Assembly: GCF_019857205.1 (NCBI RefSeq)
Contig: NZ_JAHWXO010000001.1
Location: 1 to 64,000, forward strand
Reading direction: 5' to 3'
Source of the DNA: Qipengyuania pacifica
GTDB lineage: Bacteria > Pseudomonadota > Alphaproteobacteria > Sphingomonadales > Sphingomonadaceae
DNA: 64,000 bases
In this document: positions 52,851-63,074 of the stretch, piece after piece
Position numbering within the stretch: position 1 is the first letter of the stretch
How the letters are laid out: every line of letters starts with the position of its first letter
The notes under the pieces: generated by a model
Database searches by the model: none
Told to the model about the DNA's origin: nothing
Seen by the model: only the letters and a program-made list of their open reading frames with translations
Position numbers and translations under genes: made by a program

Positions 52851-54436
52851 ACCTCTTCGCCAGCGTCACGTGCACGTTCGACCACGGTGGCTGCAGCCTG
52901 AGGCACAAGCTTCAGCGCAGCCACCAGCAGGATGAAACCGAATGGCGCGGCGACAAAGGTGGATAGCACCCCTAGAGAAAGATCGTCTTCATTGGTGGCC
53001 GATACATAGCCAGCCATGAAGGGGCCGAGGCCTAGGCCGATTAGCGTCGTCGCAAGGAAGAACGTCGCTGTGGCAAGACCGCGCATGCGCGGAAGCACGA
53101 GAGCCTGGCTTGAGGCGGCCGCAGCGCCGAGCGCGGAAGCGCTGAGCAATTGGGCAAGAAAAGCGCCCACGTAGAAGACAGCCACGTCCGAGGTCGTATA
53201 TGCAACCCACATGGCAGGCAGGGGCATTACGAGCCCGAACAAGATCACCCAAACGCGTCCTTCGGGGCGCCGTTCCAGGAGATAGTCCGCCATGCGTCCG
53301 CCAAGGATGACCCCGAGAAATCCGGCAACGGCCCCAGGGGCCCCGAGAAACCAGCCCAATTCCGTCTTGTCGGCCCCAAGTGCCCGTTCAGCATAAGGCG
53401 CGCCCCAATAGGACGCCGCATAGGCCATGAAGGCGACCGTGCCGTATCCCAGAATTACGCAGAGAAATGCCGGTGAACCCCAGGTCAGGCGATAGGTGGG
53501 AAGGTCGCGCGCGCGCAGCCCCATCGTCCAGCTGAATACAGCATAATACCCCACGCCGAGGAACAGCCACTGCTCGAAGACGCCGGTCCAAAGCCACAGT
53601 GCCCAAGCCACCGCCGCAAAAAAGGCAGCGCCGCATAAATTGACGACCAGCGCACCGGTCCCGCGTGCCGCCGCCCCGAATACGGTGAATGGCGGGATGA
53701 CCTGAAAAAGTTCACGTACGAAGCCGCGAAAGGGTTCGGGATCTTCCGGAGTCGGGAGGCCATCGATCGCGCCGCGGACCGGCTCTCGCAAGGTCAGAAC
53801 CCATAGTGCCAGCACCAGACCGGGAATGCCGACCGCGAGAAACGCGGCCTGCCATCCGACCAGGCCAAGCGGACCGCCGCCCGGATAGGCTGCATTCCAG
53901 TTTTCGACGATCAGCCCGCCGATGAGAAGCGAAATGCCCCCGCCGATGTAAAGGCCCGAGGAATATATCGCCAGTGCAGTCGCGCGCAGGCGAGCGGGAA
54001 ACCAGTCGGAAATCAGCGAATAAGCCGACGGGCTGGCTGTGGCTTCGCCCACCCCGACACCGATACGCGCCACGGTGAGTGTAGTCGCATTTTTCGCAAA
54101 TCCGGACAGCGCCGTCATGGTGGACCACAGCGCAAGACCCAAACTCATCAGGCGGACGCGTTTCCAGCTATCGGCCAGCTTGCCTAGCGGGATGCCGAAC
54201 AGGGCGTAGAATACCGCAAACGCCGTGCCATACAGAAAGCCGAGATAATCGTCCTCGACCCCGAGATCGGCCTTGATATCGTTGGCAAGGATCGAAAGGA
54301 TCTGCCGGTCGATGAAGTTCAGAACATAGATGAGAACGAGGACGCCCAAGGCATACCAGCTATAGGCAGGTACCTTGTCCGGGCCGCTGCCTGCCGCCTC
54401 TCCCTTGATCGGGGCGGCGTCCTTTAGTTCTGTCAA
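52847..54436 (-). CDS. MFS transporter (spinster-like)
   Basis: A 529-residue, roughly 12-TM transporter. Motif A-like GKLADSWKRVRL between helices 2 and 3 and LNFIDRQILSILANDIKADL near the start are typical of the spinster/Spns-like MFS group in alphaproteobacteria. The central loop is long. Substrate unknown. It begins 4 bp after queC, so it could be co-transcribed and might move a pathway intermediate, but that is weak inference. Confidence 0.9.
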   Translation of the reverse strand: MTELKDAAPIKGEAAGSGPDKVPAYSWYALGVLVLIYVLNFIDRQILSILANDIKADLGVEDDYLGFLYGTAFAVFYALFGIPLGKLADSWKRVRLMSLGLALWSTMTALSGFAKNATTLTVARIGVGVGEATASPSAYSLISDWFPARLRATALAIYSSGLYIGGGISLLIGGLIVENWNAAYPGGGPLGLVGWQAAFLAVGIPGLVLALWVLTLREPVRGAIDGLPTPEDPEPFRGFVRELFQVIPPFTVFGAAARGTGALVVNLCGAAFFAAVAWALWLWTGVFEQWLFLGVGYYAVFSWTMGLRARDLPTYRLTWGSPAFLCVILGYGTVAFMAYAASYWGAPYAERALGADKTELGWFLGAPGAVAGFLGVILGGRMADYLLERRPEGRVWVILFGLVMPLPAMWVAYTTSDVAVFYVGAFLAQLLSASALGAAAASSQALVLPRMRGLATATFFLATTLIGLGLGPFMAGYVSATNEDDLSLGVLSTFVAAPFGFILLVAALKLVPQAAATVVERARDAGEEV

Positions 54437-54440
54437 ATCC

Positions 54441-55157
54441 TCACTCCGTCAAAGCCGGTGCATCCCTCGAATAGGTGGTGGTATCGGCTAGTCCCGCTTC
54501 GGCAAAGCCTTTTCGGCGCAGCCGGCACGAATCGCACGCGCCGCATGCCTCGCCCTCTGGCGTCGGATCGTAGCACGACCAGCTCCATGAAGGATCGAGA
54601 CCGAGCCGATCGCATTCCAGTGCGATATCCGCTTTCGACATATGTTGAAGCGGCGCATGGATCGTGAATGGCCGTCCCGCAACACCCTGCTTCGTGCCGA
54701 GCCGTGCCGTTTCTGCAAAGCTGGCAATGAATTCCGGCCGGCAATCCGGGTAGCCCGAATAATCGAGCGCATTGACGCCGATGAATATGTCGCGAGAGTT
54801 CGACGTTTCGGCGAACGCCGTCGTCAGTGCCAGGAAAACGAGGTTGCGCGCCGGCACATAGGTGATGGGTATATCCTCCCCCTCGCCGATACCGCCCTTG
54901 GGTACATCGATGTCGTCAGTCAGGGCCGATCCGCCGAACTGCCGCAGATCCAGCGGCAATTCGACGTGACGTTTCACGCCGAGCTTTTCTGCAATCGAGC
55001 GCGCCGATTGCAGTTCGCGGATATGCCGCTGACCATAATCGATCGTCAGCGCGTGCACCGCCATCCCGCGTTCGCGCGCGATAGCAGCAGTGACCATGGA
55101 ATCGAGCCCGCCGGAAAGCAGGACCACGGCGGGGCCGGATGTGTCTGTTTCACTCAT
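54441..55157 (-). CDS. queC: 7-cyano-7-deazaguanine synthase
   Basis: A 238-residue QueC. LLSGGLDSMVTAA is the PP-loop ATP pyrophosphatase motif. The zinc-binding SCYDPTPEGEACGACDSC has the required four cysteines. PARNLVFLALTTAFAET and GVNALDYSGYPDCRPEF are conserved. It makes preQ0 in queuosine synthesis, complementing gluQRS found at 16.3 kb. Confidence 0.96.
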   Translation of the reverse strand: MSETDTSGPAVVLLSGGLDSMVTAAIARERGMAVHALTIDYGQRHIRELQSARSIAEKLGVKRHVELPLDLRQFGGSALTDDIDVPKGGIGEGEDIPITYVPARNLVFLALTTAFAETSNSRDIFIGVNALDYSGYPDCRPEFIASFAETARLGTKQGVAGRPFTIHAPLQHMSKADIALECDRLGLDPSWSWSCYDPTPEGEACGACDSCRLRRKGFAEAGLADTTTYSRDAPALTE

Positions 55158-55201
55158 AGGGCTCCGCTATGCGCGAAGCAGCAGACCTGCAAGTGGGCCG
55201 C

Positions 55202-55603
55202 TCAGTTACATCTACCCGTCTGGCGTGCTTCGGCCGTGAACTGGAATGGCTTCCCGTCGGCAATTCCCTGGCTATCGATCTGCACCAAGCTGGGCGATTC
55301 CTTGCGGATATGAGTGCGGCCATAGCCATTGCCGCGGCACGTATACTGTACCGTCACATTACGATCCGCGTCTTCAACCACGAAGCGGTTGCAATTGCCG
55401 CCGCTGTGGCGAAGCCGGATGAATTCGCGCCCCGAGCGAATGCAGACCTTGCGCATGCTGTTATCGTCGCGGAAACGGACTTCCCATCCGCCGCGATCCA
55501 GCGTGTCGAGCATGGCAAGCGATGCCTGCGCCAGTGCAGGCGATGCCAGCCCCGCAAACGGGACCAGTAAAGCAGCCATCAGGACAGCCCGGGTACGAGC
55601 CAT
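55202..55603 (-). CDS. Secreted DUF3617-like hypothetical protein
   Basis: A 133-residue protein with a signal peptide (cleavage near ASPALA|QA) and three to four cysteines in the mature part. Pattern WEVRFRDDNS, CIRSGREFIRLRHSGGNCNR, TVQYTCRGNGYGRTHIRKES resembles DUF3617 periplasmic proteins. Function unknown. Confidence 0.78.
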   Translation of the reverse strand: MARTRAVLMAALLVPFAGLASPALAQASLAMLDTLDRGGWEVRFRDDNSMRKVCIRSGREFIRLRHSGGNCNRFVVEDADRNVTVQYTCRGNGYGRTHIRKESPSLVQIDSQGIADGKPFQFTAEARQTGRCN

Positions 55604-55695
55604 ATCATTCCACCTTTCGTCAGACGACGCGTGTTGTCTCTGATCTTTCGTACATCAAGATAGCGATGAACCGTTGTATAGCAACGACACGCCGA

Positions 55696-56601
55696 TCAAA
55701 TTTCGATGCCGAACTGTTTCGAACAGAATGCACAGTCTACGAGGACGATCCCGTTTTCATCGCGCATCTCGGCGCGCTGGTCTTCGGGAAAGCGCTCCAG
55801 AACATCCTTGTAATGTTCGACCGAGCACCTGCATCCACGACCGATGGCGGCCCCGGGTTGAACGAGAACTTGATCTTCTTCGTGGAACAACCGCCAGGCG
55901 ATCGCTTCAAGCGAAAGTTCGGGATCGAGCAGTTCTTCGTGCCGTAGCGATCCAGCGAGAATTGCAACATGTTCCCATTCGGGATGATCCAGCTTGGCAT
56001 GAAGCCGCTCGCGCCCTTCTTCGCCCTCGGGGAGATGCTGCACGAGCAGTCCTGCCGCCTTTACCCCGGCGCCATCTGAGCGCACGGCGCATCTGATCAG
56101 CGTCGGCACCTGTTCTGATTGGTAGAAATAGCGCTCGCACGCTTCCGCAAGACTATCGCCTTCGAGGGGAACGATACCCTGATATCGCCCCTGCCCCCCG
56201 ACGAGATCGAAGGTTATGGCAAGATATCCTTTGCCGAATAGCGCGAAAAGCGAAGGGTTGGCACCGAGTTCCGCAAGTTTACCCTCGTCGAACTCGACAT
56301 AGCCTCGCAGTTCGCCGCCTTTGTAATCGCAGACCAGCAGGCTTACGGCGCCCGCTTCGGTCTGGGCCTGCATCGTAACTTGCGACCCGTCATCCTTCAC
56401 CAGCCCGCCGATCAGCACGGCTAGCACAAGCGCTTCGGCGAGAAGATGAGTAACGGGCGCCGGATAGTCATGCGCGGCAAGGATCTCGTCTAGCACATCG
56501 TCGAGCCGCACCAGACGGCCCCGCGCGTGGCGCGCAGGGATCGTGAAGGCCAGCAGACGACCAGTGTAGGTTTCTTCGTTTTTGGAGGAGGTAGCGTTCA
56601 T
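55696..56601 (-). CDS. hslO: Hsp33 redox-regulated chaperone
   Basis: A 301-residue Hsp33. LLAEALVLAVLIGGLVKDDG and LLVCDYKGGELRGY are N-domain blocks. The redox switch uses CRCS and CAFC (CxC and CxxC) to bind zinc. Oxidation releases zinc and activates the holdase. Start at 56601 chosen over the ATG at 56610; either is possible. It follows argF by 52 bp on the same strand. Confidence 0.95.
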   Translation of the reverse strand: MNATSSKNEETYTGRLLAFTIPARHARGRLVRLDDVLDEILAAHDYPAPVTHLLAEALVLAVLIGGLVKDDGSQVTMQAQTEAGAVSLLVCDYKGGELRGYVEFDEGKLAELGANPSLFALFGKGYLAITFDLVGGQGRYQGIVPLEGDSLAEACERYFYQSEQVPTLIRCAVRSDGAGVKAAGLLVQHLPEGEEGRERLHAKLDHPEWEHVAILAGSLRHEELLDPELSLEAIAWRLFHEEDQVLVQPGAAIGRGCRCSVEHYKDVLERFPEDQRAEMRDENGIVLVDCAFCSKQFGIEI

Positions 56602-56653
56602 GCCCGCCATATGGGGCGGGCTGTGGAAAATGGTAGGGTTCGGAAATTTCGCG

Positions 56654-57583
56654 TCAGATACGGTCGAAACACCAGAGGAGGACCGACTTTTGCGCGTGAA
56701 TGCGATTTTCGGCCTCGTCGAAAACGACGGATTGCTCGCCCTCGAAGACCTCTTCGCTCACTTCTTCGCCGACGTGGGCCGGCAGGCAATGCAGGAATTT
56801 CGCATCGGGCTTGGCCGCCCCCATGAGGCTTTGCGAAACCTGAAACGGCGCCATCGCCGCCAGCTTGTTGTGGACGTGCTCCTGCCCCATGGAAATCCAG
56901 GTATCCGTGACCACGATGTCGGCCCCGACTACCGCTTCTTTAGCATCCTGCGTCAATGTTACCGTGGCACCGCCACTGCGCGCCCTTTCGACGAATTCGG
57001 TTTCCGGCTCATACCCCTGCGGAATGCCGACGCGGACGTTGAACTTCATCAGTCCCGCAGCTTCGAGAATGGAATGAAGCACATTGTTGCCGTCGCCCAG
57101 CCAGGCCATTTCCAACCCGGGCAATGCCTTGCCATGTTCGACCACGGTCAGGAGATCGGCGACGATCTGGCACGGGTGCGAGCGGTCCGTCAGGCCGTTG
57201 ATCACCGGAACGGTCGCATGGCGCGCCATTTCCAGAGCCTTGTCGTGATCGTCGGTCCGGATCATGATCGCATCGACCATCCGGCTGAGCACGCGCGCCG
57301 TGTCGGCGATGCTTTCACCCCGGCCCAGCTGGCTCGTACCGGAATCCAGGATAAGCGCCGATCCGCCCAGTTGGCGCATGGCGATATCGAAACTCACCCG
57401 CGTACGGGTGGAGCTCTTCTCAAAGATCATCCCCAGCACATGACCAGCAAGCGGCGCATCGGCATCGGGCCTGCCCTTGGCCCAGCCCAATCGCGCCGCC
57501 TTGCGGTCCTGCGCATCGTTGATCATGGCGGCAATCGCGTCCCCGCCTGCATCGGAAAGATCGAGGAAGTGCCGCATTGCCAT
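56654..57583 (-). CDS. argF: Ornithine carbamoyltransferase
   Basis: A 309-residue OTCase. [13 protein letters not shown] binds carbamoyl phosphate; [11 protein letters not shown] and [10 protein letters not shown] are further motifs. DTWISMGQE and [18 protein letters not shown] complete the ornithine site. It makes citrulline. ATG 57583 lies 7 bp after the argD stop, so argD-argF is one operon leading to hslO. Confidence 0.97.
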   Translation of the reverse strand: MAMRHFLDLSDAGGDAIAAMINDAQDRKAARLGWAKGRPDADAPLAGHVLGMIFEKSSTRTRVSFDIAMRQLGGSALILDSGTSQLGRGESIADTARVLSRMVDAIMIRTDDHDKALEMARHATVPVINGLTDRSHPCQIVADLLTVVEHGKALPGLEMAWLGDGNNVLHSILEAAGLMKFNVRVGIPQGYEPETEFVERARSGGATVTLTQDAKEAVVGADIVVTDTWISMGQEHVHNKLAAMAPFQVSQSLMGAAKPDAKFLHCLPAHVGEEVSEEVFEGEQSVVFDEAENRIHAQKSVLLWCFDRI

Positions 57584-57590
57584 AACCCTA

Positions 57591-58778
57591 TCAGCCTGCC
57601 GGATCGTAACTTGCGGCACCAGCCGAAAGCTTGTCGAAGAATTCGTCGAATTCTGCATCACCGGCTACCAGCGGCGGAAGAACGCGGAGCGTGTTGTCGC
57701 CTGCGGCCACCGTCAGAAGCTGGTGATTGTCGCGCAGGTGCACGAAGAACGGGCGGCTCTCGACCTTCATCTTGAGCCCCAGCATCAGCCCCTTGCCGCG
57801 AACCAGTTCGAACAGGTCGGGATAGTTGCCAATGAACTGCTCAAGGCGCGAACGCAGCCGTTCGCCTTTCTCCGTAACTTCGGCGAGGAATTCATCATTC
57901 GCTACAGCGTCCATCACCGCGGTGCCTGCGGCCATGGCGAGCGGATTACCGCCATAGGTCGATCCGTGCGTGCCGAAGCCCATGCCCCGCGCGGCCTTTT
58001 CGGTCGCAAGGCAGGCCCCGAGCGGGAACCCGCCGCCGATACCCTTGGCGGTCGCCATGATATCCGGCTCTATCCCGTAGTGCTCGTAAGCGTACAGCTT
58101 GCCGGTGCGCGCCACGCCGCACTGAACCTCGTCGAAGATCAGCATCAGATCGTTCTCATCGGCAAGCGCGCGCAGACCGTGCATGAATTCATCGCTGGCA
58201 GGGCGGATACCGCCTTCGCCCTGGATCGGTTCGACGAGGAAGCCGGCCGTCTTGTCGCTCATCAGCGACTTGGCATGTTCGAGATTGTCGAACTCGGCAT
58301 ACTGGAAGCCTGCGAGCAGGGGCATGAAACCCTTGTGCATCTTTTCCTGATTGGACGCGCTGATGGTCGCCATAGTGCGGCCATGGAAAGCATTCGTGAA
58401 GGTGATCAGTTCGGTCCGATTGCCATCGCCATCTTCATGCTGATGGTAGGCACGTGCCGTCTTGATCGCGGCCTCGACCGCTTCGGCGCCGGAATTGGTG
58501 AAAAAGACTGTGTCGGCAAAGGTCTTGTCGACCAGACGCTGCGCCAGCGCCTCGCCCTGCGGGCTGCCGTAAAGGTTGGAGACGTGCATCAGCGTCTCTG
58601 CCTGCTGCTGGATTGCGCCGATCAGGCCCGCATGGCTGTGACCGAGCAGATTGACCGCAATGCCGCTGGCGAAATCGAGGTAACGCGTGCCGTCTTCGTC
58701 GATCAGATGGCAATGCTCACCCTTGACCGGGCGAACGCCGCAGCGGGGATAGACGGGCATTAGCGGTGAAATCGACAT
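57591..58778 (-). CDS. argD: Acetylornithine transaminase
   Basis: A 395-residue class III aminotransferase. PLP lysine in [29 protein letters not shown] is the Asp motif; [18 protein letters not shown] and [15 protein letters not shown] are signatures. It transfers the amino group from glutamate to N-acetylglutamate semialdehyde and may also serve lysine synthesis. Upstream of argF. Confidence 0.96.
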   Translation of the reverse strand: MSISPLMPVYPRCGVRPVKGEHCHLIDEDGTRYLDFASGIAVNLLGHSHAGLIGAIQQQAETLMHVSNLYGSPQGEALAQRLVDKTFADTVFFTNSGAEAVEAAIKTARAYHQHEDGDGNRTELITFTNAFHGRTMATISASNQEKMHKGFMPLLAGFQYAEFDNLEHAKSLMSDKTAGFLVEPIQGEGGIRPASDEFMHGLRALADENDLMLIFDEVQCGVARTGKLYAYEHYGIEPDIMATAKGIGGGFPLGACLATEKAARGMGFGTHGSTYGGNPLAMAAGTAVMDAVANDEFLAEVTEKGERLRSRLEQFIGNYPDLFELVRGKGLMLGLKMKVESRPFFVHLRDNHQLLTVAAGDNTLRVLPPLVAGDAEFDEFFDKLSAGAASYDPAG

Positions 58779-58828
58779 AGGGCCTCCTGCTGCGCCTCTT
58801 GGCGGGCGCGTTTCAACTTCAAAGACAA

Positions 58829-58854
58829 ATGGCGGTCCCTTGAGGAACCGCCAT
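58829..58854 (-). terminator. Terminator of the cold-shock gene
   Basis: ATGGCGGT (58829-58836) pairs with ACCGCCAT (58847-58854); after one mismatch CC pairs with GG around a TTGA loop. On the minus strand it is followed by TTGTCTTTG. It lies about 70 bp past the stop of the cold-shock protein. Confidence 0.65.
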
Positions 58855-58922
58855 CTGCGTGTTTGCCAGCGATCTATTGCGTCGCGCCTTGCGGGTCAAA
58901 CCCCCAAGACGGCCTGCTCTTC

Positions 58923-59684
<762 letters not shown>

Positions 59685-59930
59685 AACTCGAACAATACCT
59701 TGTCGTGCAGCCGCAAATCAGAAGCCACCGATACGAGGACTGCATGCCGTATCGACGCGGGCGGGCACGTAACCCTCCCTTTATGGAGCCATCATAGCGC
59801 GAAAGATCGTCAGGTGCGAATGATTTACGTGCAACAGTGAGCAAACCCTACAATTGTGACATTTTCGCATAGAAGATATTGCGCAAAACACATCTTGAAC
59901 GAAGCGAAGGGCGCAGGCAGAGGCGCATCG

Positions 59931-60731
59931 ATGGAATTTTTGACCCTTCTTTCGGACCCGTCTGCATGGCTGGCGCTCCTGACCCTCATCGCGCTCGAGG
60001 TCGTGCTGGGCGTCGACAACCTGATCTTCATCGCGATCCTTTCGAACAAGTTGCCCGAACACCAGCAGCAGCGCGCTCGCCGGATCGGGCTGACACTCGC
60101 GCTCGTCATGCGGATCGGCCTGCTGATGCTCATCGGCTGGCTCGTCACATTGCAGACGCCGATCTTCGATCTCGGGCTGGTCGGTGCGCCGAACGAATAC
60201 GGCAAGCCGAGTTTCGAAACCGCCTTTTCCGGGCGCGACCTTATCCTGCTGGTGGGCGGCCTTTTCCTGTTGTGGAAGGCGACCAAGGAAATCCATCACG
60301 CGATGGAACCGGAAGACAATTCGGGCGAACTGCTGGACAAGACGCCCGGCGCGGGCGACGCGGCCAAGGCGACGTTCGGCACCGTCATCGCGCAGATCGT
60401 CGCTATCGATATCGTATTCTCGGTCGATTCGATTCTTACGGCCGTCGGCATGACGGACCAGATCCCGATCATGGTCACCGCGGTCGTCATCACGGTCGGG
60501 ATAATGCTGGTGGCAGCCGACCCGCTGGCCAAATTCATCGAGAAGAACCCGACGCTGGTCATGCTCGCCCTTGCCTTCCTGGTCATGATCGGGCTCGTGC
60601 TGATCGCCGATGGCTTCGGCTTTCATGTGCCCAAGGGTTATATCTATGCCGCCATGGGCTTTTCGGTCGGAGTCGAAATTCTCAACATCGTTCAGCGCAA
60701 GCGCCGTGCGGCGAAATCAAATCCTGTCTAG
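59931..60731 (+). CDS. TerC/Alx-family integral membrane protein
   Basis: A 266-residue protein with seven or more TM helices. The duplicated acidic motifs ALEVVLGVDNLIFIA and AIDIVFSVDSILTAVG are the family hallmark, with Asp in each likely contacting metal ions. Family members export manganese or other metals. No yybP-ykoY riboswitch is seen in the 246-bp divergent region shared with the cold-shock gene. Confidence 0.92.
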   Translation: MEFLTLLSDPSAWLALLTLIALEVVLGVDNLIFIAILSNKLPEHQQQRARRIGLTLALVMRIGLLMLIGWLVTLQTPIFDLGLVGAPNEYGKPSFETAFSGRDLILLVGGLFLLWKATKEIHHAMEPEDNSGELLDKTPGAGDAAKATFGTVIAQIVAIDIVFSVDSILTAVGMTDQIPIMVTAVVITVGIMLVAADPLAKFIEKNPTLVMLALAFLVMIGLVLIADGFGFHVPKGYIYAAMGFSVGVEILNIVQRKRRAAKSNPV

Positions 60732-60741
60732 GAACCCCATC

Positions 60742-61182
60742 ATGAGCGAATTCCGCAAACTGTCCGACAGCTTCTATGCCAGCCCCCAGGTAACGCCGCA
60801 GGAAATCTCCGAAGCGGCAGCGATGGGCATCACGCTGGTGGTCAACAATCGTCCCGACGGCGAAGCGCCGGACCAGCCTGAGGGCGCGGCTATCGAGGCG
60901 GCAACCCGTGCAGCCGGGATGGATTACCTCGCCATCCCGATCGGTAGCGCCGGCTTCAGCGAACCGCAGGTCGAGCAGTTGCAGGATGCGCTTGCCGCTG
61001 CAAGCGGGCCGGTGCTCGGCTTTTGCCGTTCGGGCACGCGCTCGACCCTGCTCTGGTCGCTCGCACGCGCACGGACGGGCGAGGACCCGGAAGAAATCAG
61101 CGAAGCTGCAGCCTCGGCCGGTTACGACGTCAGCCCGGTTCGCCCGGCCATGGACATGTTCGCCGCCAGCGCCCGCAGCTGA
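60742..61182 (+). CDS. TIGR01244-family beta-lactamase-hydrolase-like phosphatase/sulfurtransferase
   Basis: A 146-residue protein. SFYASPQVTPQEISEAAAMG and VNNRPDGEAPDQPEG are the N-terminal block, and GFCRSGTRSTLLW contains the CX5R-type cysteine phosphatase loop. BLH family members are linked to sulfide oxidation and phosphatase activity; the activity here is unproven. It begins 10 bp after the TerC-type gene. Confidence 0.87.
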   Translation: MSEFRKLSDSFYASPQVTPQEISEAAAMGITLVVNNRPDGEAPDQPEGAAIEAATRAAGMDYLAIPIGSAGFSEPQVEQLQDALAAASGPVLGFCRSGTRSTLLWSLARARTGEDPEEISEAAASAGYDVSPVRPAMDMFAASARS

Positions 61183-62604
61183 TCATTTGCGATAATCGAG
61201 CGGCGGGGCGCGATCGCCGAGCAGCGATTCGTAGACGTAATCCTCGCCGCGCGCCGCAATGAATTCCGCCTTGGCGGTCTCGCGCAATTGCGGGTTGGTA
61301 TAAAGTTCTACCGCAGCGAGCATCATCGCCTTCGCCGCATGCTGGGTGCCTTTGGCACCATAGCTGTGGCCGCTTGCGGCGACTGCCTGCCAGCTATGCG
61401 CCGCCGTTCCCGGAACCCAAGTGGCGGTGCGCACGCTGACGGTCGGCACGGCCCGGCTGACATCGCCGACGTCGGTCGATCCGTATCCCGTAAGTACCGC
61501 GTAATCTTCGATCTGCGCCGCTTCCGCCAGCTCTGGCGCGTCGTCGCCTAGGCTTTCGCGAATCGTGGCGGCCCAGGCCAATTCATCTGCAGTGTATTTG
61601 AGCGGCTCGAGCTGACGCAGCTTGGCGTCCATCATTTTCTGCAGCGATTCGACCGGCAGCGTGGGGTTGTTGCCGTGGATGATCTCCCAGTCCACTTCGG
61701 TCCCCGTCCCCATCGCGGCACCCTTGGCCGCCGCCTCCAGGCGAGGCCACAAGGCCCGCACTTCGTCCGCATCGGAATGACGCACGTAATAGAATACTTC
61801 GGCGAAATCGGGGACGACATTGGGCGCCTTGCCACCATCGGTGATGACATAATGGATGCGCGTATCCATCGATGTGTGTTCGCGCATCATATTGACCATC
61901 ATGTTCATCGCCTCGACCCCGTCGAGTGCGCTTCGCCCACGCTCCGGTGCACCGGCGGCATGGGCCGAAACACCGCGGAACCGGAACTTGCCCGACCGGT
62001 TGGCGAGGCTCATCCGCGATGCGGCGGAATTGCGGTCCGCCGGATGCCAGTCGATCACGAAGTCGGCATCGTCGAACAGGCCCGCCCGCGCCATATAGAC
62101 CTTGCCCGATCCGCCTTCTTCGGCAGGCGTCCCATACAGGCGTACGCGTCCCGGTGTGCCGGTCGCCTCCAGCCAGTTGCGGATGGCGATTGCCGCACTG
62201 AGAGAGCCGGCGCCGAACAGATTGTGCCCGCAGGCATGGCCGGCATGCTTGTCCGCAACCGGATCACGCGTCGGCTCGGCGGACTGGGTGATTCCGGGCA
62301 AGGCGTCGAATTCCGCCAGCAGCCCGATGACAGGACCGCCTTCGCCCCATTCCGCGATGAAGGCGGTCGGAATGTCGGCAACGCCCGGCCGGATCGTGAA
62401 TCCTTCCTTTTGCAGTTCGTCGACCAGCAACCCGCTGGAGCGCGTTTCGAGATAACCCAGTTCCGCAAATTGCCATATCTGCTGGGCCACGCGCTCGGTG
62501 CGTTCTGCCTCCGCTTCCACCTGCGCGATGGGGTCGGCGGTCTGCGCACACACGGGCGCTGCGATGAGCGCCGCGCCGGCAGCGAGGATGGCGATCGGTT
62601 TCAT
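61183..62604 (-). CDS. Secreted M20 amidohydrolase (AbgB-like)
   Basis: A 473-residue protein with a signal peptide (about 20 residues, cleavage near CAQ). AEFDALPGITQ and GHACGHNLFGAGS are metal-site motifs; GTPAEEGGSGK carries the catalytic Glu; DWHPAD contributes another metal ligand. It matches p-aminobenzoyl-glutamate hydrolase-like peptidases. RBS AGGGAGAA upstream of ATG 62604. Confidence 0.9.
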   Translation of the reverse strand: MKPIAILAAGAALIAAPVCAQTADPIAQVEAEAERTERVAQQIWQFAELGYLETRSSGLLVDELQKEGFTIRPGVADIPTAFIAEWGEGGPVIGLLAEFDALPGITQSAEPTRDPVADKHAGHACGHNLFGAGSLSAAIAIRNWLEATGTPGRVRLYGTPAEEGGSGKVYMARAGLFDDADFVIDWHPADRNSAASRMSLANRSGKFRFRGVSAHAAGAPERGRSALDGVEAMNMMVNMMREHTSMDTRIHYVITDGGKAPNVVPDFAEVFYYVRHSDADEVRALWPRLEAAAKGAAMGTGTEVDWEIIHGNNPTLPVESLQKMMDAKLRQLEPLKYTADELAWAATIRESLGDDAPELAEAAQIEDYAVLTGYGSTDVGDVSRAVPTVSVRTATWVPGTAAHSWQAVAASGHSYGAKGTQHAAKAMMLAAVELYTNPQLRETAKAEFIAARGEDYVYESLLGDRAPPLDYRK

Positions 62605-62664
62605 GTTTTTCTCCCTGTTGCGGCCTGCTTGCCGCAAAGCGCGGCGCGTGCCAACGTCTGCCGC

Positions 62665-63069
62665 ATGGAATTGCCACCGGCCCTGCTCCAGTTCCTCGGA
62701 TCCCTGGCGGCGATCTTCGCGCTGGCCGGCGTGGCCGTGTGGCTGAAACTGGGCCCCGCCCCCCGCCTCGCCGATGAAACGGAAGCCCGGATTGCTGCCG
62801 AAGAGGCCGTCAGCGGTTTTGAACCGGTCGCGATCGGGCTGGATCGCGATGGCCGCGGCGCATTGTTGCGCGACGCTGCCGGGCGCGTACTGCTCCTGCG
62901 CCCGCATGGCGTGCATTTCGCGGGCCGGATCCTGTCGGGCGCCGCCAGTGTTCGGCGCGATGGCGACATGCTCGTCATCGACACTGCGGAAAGGCGTTAC
63001 GGCGCGGCGCGGTTGGCGCTCGATGACGCTTCCGCTTGGGTCGATGCAATAGAAGCGGTAAAGAGCTGA
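62665..63069 (+). CDS. Hypothetical membrane-anchored protein
   Basis: A 134-residue protein. One N-terminal TM helix (about 6-27), then a small soluble domain with IGLDRDGRGALLRDAAGRVLLLRPHG and HFAGRIL patterns. Its position before a sterol desaturase gene with a 5-bp gap suggests a common operon. No defined family. Confidence 0.7.
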   Translation: MELPPALLQFLGSLAAIFALAGVAVWLKLGPAPRLADETEARIAAEEAVSGFEPVAIGLDRDGRGALLRDAAGRVLLLRPHGVHFAGRILSGAASVRRDGDMLVIDTAERRYGAARLALDDASAWVDAIEAVKS

Positions 63070-63074
63070 TCGCC

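Noticed and set aside
56582-57775. 397-codon plus-strand frame antisense to argF.
   Set aside because: argF motifs are complete on the minus strand; this frame has no motif.
59685-59930. Possible yybP-ykoY manganese riboswitch before the TerC-type gene.
   Set aside because: The conserved core of that riboswitch is not visible in this 246-bp region.
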